Source of the DNA: Betaproteobacteria bacterium
GTDB lineage: Bacteria > Pseudomonadota > Gammaproteobacteria > Burkholderiales > SG8-39
NCBI GenBank assembly: GCA_947467405.1
Contig: CANIIN010000082.1
Location: 1-8,863 of the forward strand
Length of the DNA: 8,863 nucleotides
Reading direction: 5' to 3'
How positions within the stretch are numbered: position 1 is the first letter of the stretch; every line of letters starts with the position of its first letter. The notes under the pieces are model-generated. The model saw only the letters and a program-made list of their open reading frames with translations. It did not search any database and had not been told where the DNA came from. This document shows positions 1 through 7,474 of this stretch, one piece after another. A program made the position numbers and the translations under genes.

Positions 1-26
1 GATTTCAGCTGTCATGACAATTCATC

Positions 27-104
27 GTCATCCCCGCGAAAGCGGGGATCCAGTGTCGTTCAATAGATTCAAAGTCGCTGGATTCCCGCATTCGCGGGAA
101 TGAC
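27..104. repeat. Inverted pair of 27-bp palindromic intergenic repeats
   Basis: Two 27-nt copies (27-53 and, inverted, 78-104) are separated by 24 nt. Aligned in the same orientation they match at 24 of 27 positions. Each copy is itself a hairpin: an 8-bp stem of the ATYCCCGC/GCGGGRAT type with a GAAA or GAAT loop. Two of the three differences are a compensatory pair, C-G in one stem and T-A in the other, so both stems stay perfect. The two copies can also pair with each other to form one long hairpin. This matches the abundant GTCATTCCCGCGAAAGCGGGAATCCAG class of dispersed repeats in beta- and gammaproteobacteria, which resembles the neisserial dRS3 repeat (ATTCCC-N8-GGGAAT). Its role here is unknown; the end of an upstream transcript or a nonautonomous mobile element are both possible. 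Confidence 0.85.
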
Positions 105-174
105 AAATAAGGAAATGCTGATCAAGTCCAGAAAATCAGCATGCCTCGAAAAGCTTCCCTCTGAAGTGCCATAT

Positions 175-196
175 ACAAGGGGGCTTGCCCCCTTGT
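175..196. other. GC-rich hairpin, unassigned
   Basis: A perfect 9-bp stem (ACAAGGGGG pairing with CCCCCTTGT) closes a CTTG tetraloop at 184-187. It lacks a T tract on either strand (TTCAGTG follows on +), so it is not a good intrinsic terminator. It could be a transcript-stabilising structure at the end of a gene lying to the left of the window, or a chance palindrome. Confidence 0.4.
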
Positions 197-295
197 TCAG
201 TGAATCCATAACTATTCTGGCGCTCTCGATAATTGATCTTGGCACCAACAATGTCGGGCTGAGGGTGCGCCGCCGGTCTGCCCGCCCGGTAGAAC

Positions 296-314
296 CGGTC
301 GCGACCGCTATAAT
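296..314 (+). promoter_or_regulatory. Likely promoter -10 box with adjacent 12-bp palindromic operator
   Basis: TATAAT at 309-314 is a perfect sigma-70 -10 hexamer, 113 bp upstream of the aldehyde dehydrogenase start. Immediately before it, CGGTCGCGACCG at 296-307 is a perfect 12-bp palindrome occupying the spacer region. No good -35 hexamer sits 16-19 bp upstream (the sequence is CCCGGTA-like), and there is no TG extended -10. A weak -35 combined with a dyad inside the promoter fits a promoter controlled by a regulator bound at the dyad. The promoter call is inference from position and sequence only. The dyad could also be a chance GC palindrome. Confidence 0.45.
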
Positions 315-427
315 GACGCAGCGATTTCTTCCCGCGGCAAACCGTGCCGTCACGGCGAATGCACCACCACCCCATCGAATCGAACCAGCGACACCGAACG
401 AGCAGCATCAACCCAGCGAGGACTTCC

Positions 428-1864
<1,437 letters not shown>

Positions 1865-1876
1865 CTGCTAAAAAGT

Positions 1877-2060
1877 CGGGCCGCGGATGAACGCGGAGAA
1901 CGCGGATAAAAGCGAAGAAAATGCTTCCAGCAGCAGTGTGAGCTCGAAGAGATTGCCACGCGCTGCTGATTCTGCAATCAAGTGTGGGGTTTAATCCGCG
2001 TTCTCCGCGTTCATCCGCGGCCCGCTGAACGCTTTGGGTTTACTCCGCGTTATCCGCGGC
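1877..2060. repeat. 31-bp perfect inverted repeat plus third partial copy at a convergent junction
   Basis: Positions 1877-1907 are the exact reverse complement of 1994-2024: 31 of 31 bases pair across an 86-nt centre. Each arm is built from near-tandem 9-10 nt units of the form CGCGGATGAA / CGCGGAGAA / CGCGGATAA. A third partial copy at 2043-2060 repeats 2003-2021 in direct orientation with a single C deleted. The structure fills most of the gap between the stop codons of the convergent aldehyde dehydrogenase (1864) and clsB (2073). A bidirectional transcription end is therefore a natural role, although no T tracts follow the arms. Similar CGCGGATGAACGCGG strings are familiar dispersed intergenic repeats in proteobacteria. 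No transposase or flanking target duplication is seen. Confidence 0.8.
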
Positions 2061-2072
2061 ATTCTTTTGCCA

Positions 2073-3233
2073 TCACGCCCGGTTGCCGTACCCGATCACG
2101 CCCATCGCAAACCGCGCCAGACCGTAGCCGATCCAGATCGGCACGCGTTTCCAGATCGGTTGCGCGAACCAGTGCTGGCGCGCCACCACCACCGCGCCCT
2201 CCTCCATGGCCTCGTGCAGCGAGCGGCGCAATTCCAGCGCGAAGTCATGATCCTCGACCACGAGGTTGGCCTCGCGCGCCAGCGCCAGGCTGAACGGATC
2301 GATGTTGGAGGAACCCACCGTGGCCCAGTGGCCGTCGATGACCGCCACCTTGGCGTGCAGGAAACTCTTGTGGTATTCGCGGATCTCGACGCCGGCCTCG
2401 AGCAGCGTGCCGTAGAGCGCCCGCGAAGCGTAATGCAGCAGCATGTACTCCACGCGCCCCTGCAGGAGCAGGACAACACGCACGCCGCGCTGCGCCGCGT
2501 CGATCAGGGCATGGCGAAAGCGCCGGCCGGGAAAGAAATAGGCGTTGGCGATGAGGATCTCGTCCTTGGCCGATTCAATGGCATCGAGGTAGGCGTTTTC
2601 GATGTCGGCACGATGCCGCACGTTGTCCCGTATCACCAGGGCGGCGCGCTGCCTGCCCTTGGGCGACACATCGAAGTCATAGGACGGATGCATGTCCAGG
2701 CTGCGCCGCAGATTCGACCACGCGATCCACTTCCACAGTCGCACCGTGGCTTCGCGCATCGACCACAGCAGCGGGCCTTCGATCTGCACCGCGTAATCGA
2801 AGCGCGGCGGGATGTGTCCCGGCGTGTTCAGGTCGTCGATGAGGTTGATGCCGCCCAGGAACCCCACGCGCCCGTCGATCACCGCGATCTTGCGGTGCAG
2901 GCGTCGCAGGCGCTGCCTCTGCAGCGTCCACGGTGAAATCTGCGGACGGAACACCAGCCGGCGCACGCCTGCGGCACGCAGTTCTTCGATCAGCGCCTTG
3001 GGCATGTCCTGCGCCCCGAAACCGTCCACCATGACGCGCACCGTGACCCCGCGCCGCGCCGCCTGGCACAGCGCGTCGGTAATGCGCCGTCCGGATGCGT
3101 CATCCACGTAGATATAGGTCTCGATATGGATCTCGTACCGCGCCAGATGGATGGCACGCTCCAGCGCCGGAAAATACTCTCCGCCCGAGCGCAGCAGCGT
3201 CAGGCGGTTGCCGTCGAGGAACTTCGGCTTCAT
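2073..3233 (-). CDS. clsB: ClsB-type cardiolipin synthase (phospholipase D family)
   Basis: This 386-residue phospholipase D superfamily protein is predicted to join phosphatidyl groups into cardiolipin (or phosphatidylglycerol) at the inner membrane. It carries two HKD catalytic motifs. The first has His113, Lys115 and Asp120, followed by GGIN at 127-130; the second has His293, Lys295 and Asp300, followed by GSSN at 307-310. The N-terminal GNRLTLLRSGGEYFPALERA and the ANAYFFPG segment at 229-236 closely resemble E. coli ClsB (YbhO). It is somewhat shorter than the roughly 413-residue E. coli protein, lacking a long C-terminal tail. It ends in a hydrophobic stretch (about 365-383) that may contact the membrane. 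The ATG overlaps the ybhP stop codon (ATGA) and no strong ribosome binding site precedes it, which suggests translational coupling to ybhP. The third E. coli partner, ybhN, is not downstream. Confidence 0.93.
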   Translation of the reverse strand: MKPKFLDGNRLTLLRSGGEYFPALERAIHLARYEIHIETYIYVDDASGRRITDALCQAARRGVTVRVMVDGFGAQDMPKALIEELRAAGVRRLVFRPQISPWTLQRQRLRRLHRKIAVIDGRVGFLGGINLIDDLNTPGHIPPRFDYAVQIEGPLLWSMREATVRLWKWIAWSNLRRSLDMHPSYDFDVSPKGRQRAALVIRDNVRHRADIENAYLDAIESAKDEILIANAYFFPGRRFRHALIDAAQRGVRVVLLLQGRVEYMLLHYASRALYGTLLEAGVEIREYHKSFLHAKVAVIDGHWATVGSSNIDPFSLALAREANLVVEDHDFALELRRSLHEAMEEGAVVVARQHWFAQPIWKRVPIWIGYGLARFAMGVIGYGNRA

Positions 3234-3988
3234 GCGGCCACGAGGTGCGCCGACAACGCGGCGTGATCGGAGATGCGCGACCAGGGCAGTCCCTGGTGGA
3301 CCTCGGTGTCGTGAACGTTGAAACCGCGCACATAGATGCGGTCCAGCCTGAAGAGCGGAAAACTGCTCGGGAAGCTGCGCGCCGATTGGCCGCGATGATC
3401 GCTGAACGCTTCGATCAGGCCCAGGCTGGAATCCAGTTGCCGGCCGGCGCGGTTGCGCCAGTCATTGAAGTCGCCGGCGATCACCACCGGCGCCTCGGGC
3501 GGCACCTCGCGCAACAGGCGCTCGATCAACGCGCCGATCTGGTAGCGCCGGCCCTTCTCGTTCAGCGCCAGATGCACGCAGATGCAGTGCAGAGGCTGGG
3601 GACTGCCCGGCAGGTCGATCTCACAGTGCAGCAGGCCGCGCTTCTCCCAGGCGTGCGAGGACACGTCCTGATTCTCGGAATGGATGATGGGATAGCGGCT
3701 GAGGATGGCGTTGCCATGGTGGCCGTGGTCATAGATGGCGTTCTGCCCGTAGGCGAAGTCCGACCACACCGAGTCGGCCAGGAACTCGTACTGCGGCTCG
3801 GCCGGCCAGTTCTCGAAGCGCAAGGCGTGGCGATCGTTTTCACCCAGCACTTCCTGCAGGAACACGATATCCGCGCCGAGCTGGCGCAGGCGGTCGCGCA
3901 ACTCGTGCACCATCATGCGACGGTTGAAGTGCGAGAAGCCCTTGTGGATGTTGTAGGTGGCAACGTGCAGGGTGGGAATACGGGTCAT
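3230..3988 (-). CDS. ybhP: YbhP-like endonuclease/exonuclease/phosphatase family protein
   Basis: This 252-residue protein belongs to the metal-dependent endonuclease/exonuclease/phosphatase fold, which also includes sphingomyelinases and inositol phosphatases. Visible motifs in order are TYNIHKG with Asn13, FLQEV with metal-ligand Glu46, HGNAILSRYP at 91-100, GDFND with Asp173 and Asn175, LDRIYV at 215-220 and SDHAAL with Asp241-His242. Length and motif order match E. coli YbhP (about 253 residues), which is also encoded directly upstream of clsB. Its exact substrate is not established; the partner gene suggests a phospholipid or phosphodiester rather than DNA, but this is inference. It has no signal peptide. 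It is the first gene of a two-gene operon. A GGAAAA sequence on the minus strand (3998-3993) is a modest ribosome binding site. It shares its upstream region with the divergent CHAT gene. Confidence 0.88.
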   Translation of the reverse strand: MTRIPTLHVATYNIHKGFSHFNRRMMVHELRDRLRQLGADIVFLQEVLGENDRHALRFENWPAEPQYEFLADSVWSDFAYGQNAIYDHGHHGNAILSRYPIIHSENQDVSSHAWEKRGLLHCEIDLPGSPQPLHCICVHLALNEKGRRYQIGALIERLLREVPPEAPVVIAGDFNDWRNRAGRQLDSSLGLIEAFSDHRGQSARSFPSSFPLFRLDRIYVRGFNVHDTEVHQGLPWSRISDHAALSAHLVAA

Positions 3989-4201
3989 TGCATTTTCCGG
4001 TTCAGCACTGCCGGCCCGTTCGATGTCGGTACCGGAAACAGTCTATTACGCCTCATCATGCACTGCACGGGCGCCGTGCCGCAAGGGGCTGGAAGGCCCT
4101 GTTTGCGGAATGTCGGCAACGGAAAAATGTTCGCGTTACTATGCCATTCCTGAACCGCCCCGACAGGGGCAGACGCGCGGTCGGATTGCAGAGGAATTTC
4201 C
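3989..4201. promoter_or_regulatory. Divergent intergenic region between ybhP and the CHAT gene
   Basis: This 213-bp gap must hold promoters for both directions, but neither is clear. On the + strand, TACTAT at 4137-4142 is a passable -10 without a recognisable -35. On the minus strand, TAATAG (complement of 4043-4048) is a weak -10 candidate. The presumed CHAT leader contains a small hairpin, GCCCC-GACA-GGGGC at 4157-4170, and then a strong ribosome binding site, GAGGAA at 4191-4196, 5 nt before the ATG at 4202. No operator-like dyad stands out. Confidence 0.45.
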
Positions 4202-7200
4202 ATGATTCACCCCACCAGACTGCGCGCCGCGTCCGCATGCGCAGCCATTTTTTCCGCCGTGATCGGGATCGTTCCCGGCGCCCTGCACTTTCCTGTGGCA
4301 ACATCCATCGGAATATGGGTGGTGAGCAACAGCGCCCGTGCGCAGCAACCCGCAGCGCCCGCAGCCGAACCCGCACCAGTCGAAGCGCCGCCGCCGCGCA
4401 CCGTCGATGACATCATCAAGGTGCTCGACCAGTACAAACCGAACCCGGCCGCCATCGACGCAGCACGTGCGGTATTAGCCCAGCCGCTGATGGAGTCCGG
4501 TGATCGGCAGACGTTGTTCCGCCAGCATTACCAGCGTGGCATGGCGGCCCGCAAACTTTCCGACGACAGCACGGCCATCACGGAATTGCGCAAGGCTCGC
4601 GAGTACCTCCCTACCGGTCAGCCGGAAGCCCTGTTTGCAATGGTCGATCTGGGGAATGCTGAATGGCTGAGCGGCAACCCTCTTAACGCCGTCGAGATTA
4701 CGAAGCAGGCGATGGGCATCATCCCGCAGAACATGTCTTCTTATGCCATCAGCTTGGCATCTAACGGCGCTTTCATCCATGGACAGCTCGGCGATTTTGC
4801 GGGCGCGCGCGCCTATCTTCGCAATGCAGAAAATACCTATTTGCGCATGACCCGCACCCCGATATTTGCCTACTATCGTCATATCTGGAGCTTTTATGTG
4901 GAGTTTGCCCGCGCTGAGGTTTTATTTGCCGAAGGCAAGCTGACCGAAGCCGAGGCGGCATACCGCAAGTCCCTGAGTGAATTCGACCTGGACCAGCCGA
5001 ATCGCGAACTGAGAACCCGGCAGGGGATGTCTCAGATGACGGATGAAACCTTTGAAGCGGGGCGAACACGCAGTCTGCGTCGCCTCAGCATGACCCTGCT
5101 GCGAGAGGGACGCGCCAACGAAGCAGAAATCAACATCCGGGCAGCATTGAAAGCCTCCCTGGAACGCGTCGGCCGCTATTCCTCGGACACCATTCTCAAC
5201 CTGCTGATCTTTGCCCAGATCCTGGTTGAGCAGGGACGCTTTGCGGAAGCCACCCTGATGGCCCGGGAGGCGGTCAAGAGCGTCGACGGTGCAGGGATCC
5301 CGCAACATGCTTACACGGCCATCAACGCCAGGCGGTCACTGGGCGCAGTGCTCGTATCGAACAGCAAATGGCAGGAAGCCCTGGACGTTTTTTGGGAGAT
5401 GCGCCGCAACGCAGACAAGGAACCTGAACTGTCAAAGAAATTTGCTTTCGGCGATCTCGACTGGGCGCACGCACTGCTGAAGACGAACCGTGGGCAGGCC
5501 GCTCGCGGCATGCTGCAGGCCATCCTGGCGCATGACACCAAGCTGTATGGCGAGAAGGACCAGCGCACGTCGCTGGTCCGAGGGTTCCATGCCATTGCGT
5601 TGCAAAAGACCGGCGCGCGATCCGAGGCACTGGCCGATTTTGCCAAAGCCATGCCGATATTGATCGACCAGATCCGCAACGACATGGCGGCGGAGACGGG
5701 GAGCGTGCGCCAGGTACGACGCATTACCTACGTCATCGAAAACTACATCGAGCTGCTGGCCAAATCCCGGCAGGCCGGCCTGTCGATTCCCGGCGGCATC
5801 GATCCGGTCGCCGAATCCTTCCTGCTCTCCGACGTGGCGCGCGGCAGCGACGTGCAGCGCGCGCTGTCGGCCAGCGCCGCGCGCGCCACCATCAGCGACC
5901 CGGCACTGGCCGAACTGGCGCGCAAGGAACAGGACACGCAGCGCCGCATTTCGTCGCTGTCGGACATCCTGCGTTCGCTGCAGTCCGCACCGCCCGCCCA
6001 GCAGCTACCAACCGTCATCGCGCAGATGCGCAAGGACGTCGATCAACTCACCGCGGAACGGACCACCCTCAAGCGCGACATCGAACGGCGCTTTCCGGAA
6101 TATGCCGAACTCATCGATCCCAAGCCGGTGTCGATTGCAATAGTGCAGTCGGCGCTGCGCTCGCAGGAGACCATCCTCTCCATCTATCTCGGTGAGGATA
6201 CCGCCTTCGTCTGGGCCGTTCCCAAGACCGGCGCGCCCATGCTGGCCAGCGCTCCATTGAGCCTCGCCGGGGTCACCAAGACCGTCGAGGGGTTGCGAAA
6301 GGCGCTCGATCCTCAGGCCACCAGCATCGATGACATTCCGCCCTTCGACGTAGCCGGCGCCGCGAAACTGTACGCGGACCTGCTGAAACCGGTAGAGGCC
6401 GCATGGAAAGGCAGCAGCAAACACCTGCTCATCGTTCCGCACGGTCCGCTGGGTCAGTTGCCATTCGGACTGCTGCCGACATCACCCATCAGACTGGCCA
6501 GGGAAACTGTCACCTTCGAAGAATACAAGAAGGTACCCTGGCTGATCCGTGAAGCCGCGCTGACGCAATTGCCTTCGGTGACGGCGCTGGCCACGCTTCG
6601 CCGCACGCCCGCGCCGCGCGGCGAGCGGCGCATGTACCTGGGAATCGGCGATCCGTATTTTTCCAAGCAGCAGGCGGCTGAAGCGCTGCAAGTCACGTCG
6701 GTGAGCACCGCCACCACCACACGCGGCATGCCGATCAGGCTACGTAGCGCGCCGAAGACCTCGGGCGTCGACTCCGCCGAACTGGCGCTGCTGCCGCGCC
6801 TGCCGGATACCGCCGACGAATTGATTGAAATAGCCAAAACCCTCGGCGCCGATCCGTTGAAAGACCTGCTGCTGCACAAGGACGCCAACGAGAAGAATGT
6901 CACCACCATGAACCTCGCCGACCGGCGCATCATTCATTTCGCCACGCACGGTCTGGTGCCGGGTGAATTGAACGGACTCACGCAGCCCGCGCTCGCACTC
7001 ACCGCGCCGGATGTGGCCGGCGTGGAAGGTGACGGGCTGCTGACCATGGACAAAATTCTCGCCCTGAAGCTCAACGCCGACTGGGTGGTGCTGTCCGCCT
7101 GCAACACCGCCTCCGGCGATGGCGCCGGATCCGAAGCCGTATCCGGCCTCGGCCGTGCCTTCTTCTACGCCGGCGCACGCGCCCTGCTCGTCTCCAACTG

Positions 7201-7411
7201 GCCGGTGGACAGCCTCGCGGCACGCGTTATGATGGCGGATCTGTTCAAGCGCTATGCCGCTGGCGCCCCGACCGGGAAGGCCGACAGCCTGCAAGCCGCC
7301 ATGGTGGCACTGCTGGACAGTCCGGGGTTCATCGACCCGGCCACGAAGAAGCCGGCCTACTCCTACGCCCACCCACTGTTCTGGGCACCCTTCGTGCTGG
7401 TGGGGGATTAA
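4202..7411 (+). CDS. Exported TPR protein with C-terminal CHAT protease domain
   Basis: This is a 1069-residue multidomain protein. Residues 1-47 look like a long signal peptide (Arg-containing start, hydrophobic core, cleavage after SARA before QQ), so the protein is probably periplasmic or outer-surface. A Pro/Ala-rich linker follows (about 50-66). Residues about 100-490 hold repeated TPR-like helical pairs, e.g. ending in GRANEAEINIRAALK and GRFAEATLMAREAVK. A charged, probably coiled-coil linker spans about 567-630. The CHAT domain (caspase HetF associated with TPRs) covers about 645-1069. It has HLLIVPHGPLGQLPFGLLP, the catalytic His916 in HFATHG, the catalytic Cys967 in LSACNTASG, and the closing HPLFWAPFVLVGD. 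The His/Cys pair is intact, so it is probably an active cysteine protease. The ATG has a good GAGGAA site 5 nt upstream. A close paralogue follows 63 nt downstream. Substrate and trigger are unknown. Confidence 0.9.
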   Translation: MIHPTRLRAASACAAIFSAVIGIVPGALHFPVATSIGIWVVSNSARAQQPAAPAAEPAPVEAPPPRTVDDIIKVLDQYKPNPAAIDAARAVLAQPLMESGDRQTLFRQHYQRGMAARKLSDDSTAITELRKAREYLPTGQPEALFAMVDLGNAEWLSGNPLNAVEITKQAMGIIPQNMSSYAISLASNGAFIHGQLGDFAGARAYLRNAENTYLRMTRTPIFAYYRHIWSFYVEFARAEVLFAEGKLTEAEAAYRKSLSEFDLDQPNRELRTRQGMSQMTDETFEAGRTRSLRRLSMTLLREGRANEAEINIRAALKASLERVGRYSSDTILNLLIFAQILVEQGRFAEATLMAREAVKSVDGAGIPQHAYTAINARRSLGAVLVSNSKWQEALDVFWEMRRNADKEPELSKKFAFGDLDWAHALLKTNRGQAARGMLQAILAHDTKLYGEKDQRTSLVRGFHAIALQKTGARSEALADFAKAMPILIDQIRNDMAAETGSVRQVRRITYVIENYIELLAKSRQAGLSIPGGIDPVAESFLLSDVARGSDVQRALSASAARATISDPALAELARKEQDTQRRISSLSDILRSLQSAPPAQQLPTVIAQMRKDVDQLTAERTTLKRDIERRFPEYAELIDPKPVSIAIVQSALRSQETILSIYLGEDTAFVWAVPKTGAPMLASAPLSLAGVTKTVEGLRKALDPQATSIDDIPPFDVAGAAKLYADLLKPVEAAWKGSSKHLLIVPHGPLGQLPFGLLPTSPIRLARETVTFEEYKKVPWLIREAALTQLPSVTALATLRRTPAPRGERRMYLGIGDPYFSKQQAAEALQVTSVSTATTTRGMPIRLRSAPKTSGVDSAELALLPRLPDTADELIEIAKTLGADPLKDLLLHKDANEKNVTTMNLADRRIIHFATHGLVPGELNGLTQPALALTAPDVAGVEGDGLLTMDKILALKLNADWVVLSACNTASGDGAGSEAVSGLGRAFFYAGARALLVSNWPVDSLAARVMMADLFKRYAAGAPTGKADSLQAAMVALLDSPGFIDPATKKPAYSYAHPLFWAPFVLVGD
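4409..4437 (+). repeat. 29-bp direct repeat, copy 1 (within first TPR-CHAT gene)
   Basis: These 29 bases, encoding DIIKVLDQYK just before the TPR array, are identical to 7637-7665 in the downstream paralogue. Both copies are in the same codon phase and begin 3228 bp apart, a multiple of three. The match reflects the tandem duplication of the gene. Confidence 0.85.
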
Positions 7412-7474
7412 GATGCACATTCTTCGTCAGGCTTAGTCTGACGGAATACTGCGCAGAAAAACAGGATCATGTCG
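7412..7474 (+). other. Short spacer with hairpin between the paired TPR genes
   Basis: The 63-nt gap between the first stop and the preferred second start holds a 6-bp perfect stem, CGTCAG (7425-7430) with CTGACG (7438-7443) around a 7-nt loop, extendable by a G-T wobble and one A-T pair. No T run follows, so it is more likely an intercistronic stabilising or processing element than a terminator. No promoter is evident. Co-transcription of the two genes is the simplest reading. The AGGA at 7463-7466 is the ribosome binding site for the next gene. Confidence 0.45.

Larger units (their letters stand above)
1..427. other. Noncoding region upstream of the aldehyde dehydrogenase
   Basis: No convincing gene lies here. 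Possible reading frames on both strands run through the palindromic repeats, lack family-like sequence and have no supporting ribosome binding site. One minus-strand frame even ends in the VIPANAGIQ peptide that this repeat type typically produces when translated. What the stretch does hold is annotated separately: an inverted pair of 27-bp repeats, a GC hairpin, and a likely promoter. The 113 bp between the TATAAT box and the start codon would form a long 5' leader. The only other structure seen in that leader is a weak 5-bp stem at 342-355 (CCGTG/CACGG). The region left of position 27 is too short to assign. Confidence 0.7.

Noticed and set aside
27..104. Possible CRISPR remnant
   Set aside because: There are only two copies, in inverted orientation, with one 24-nt spacer and no cas gene. 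They match a known class of dispersed palindromic repeat.
175..196. Intrinsic transcription terminator
   Set aside because: The stem is strong but no T tract follows on either strand.
344..427. N-terminal extension of the aldehyde dehydrogenase from an in-frame ATG at 344
   Set aside because: The extension encodes a His/Arg/Ser-rich peptide unlike the family. The ATG at 428 has a well-placed GAGG and begins a typical family N terminus.
1877..2024. Insertion sequence with 31-bp terminal inverted repeats
   Set aside because: The 86-nt centre encodes nothing, and no target-site duplication flanks the arms. At most it is a nonautonomous unit.
2034..2936. Long plus-strand reading frame opposite clsB
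   Set aside because: The opposite strand carries a complete phospholipase D protein with both catalytic motifs; this frame has no motif and reads through the repeat junction.
3095..4153. Plus-strand frame of about 350 codons opposite ybhP
   Set aside because: It lies antisense to a protein with complete endonuclease/exonuclease/phosphatase motifs and has no supporting start site or family similarity.
4202..7411. Craspase protease (Csx29-like) or gasdermin-activating CHAT protease
   Set aside because: No Cas or gasdermin gene is nearby, and the N-terminal signal peptide indicates export. Only the TPR-CHAT architecture is shared.
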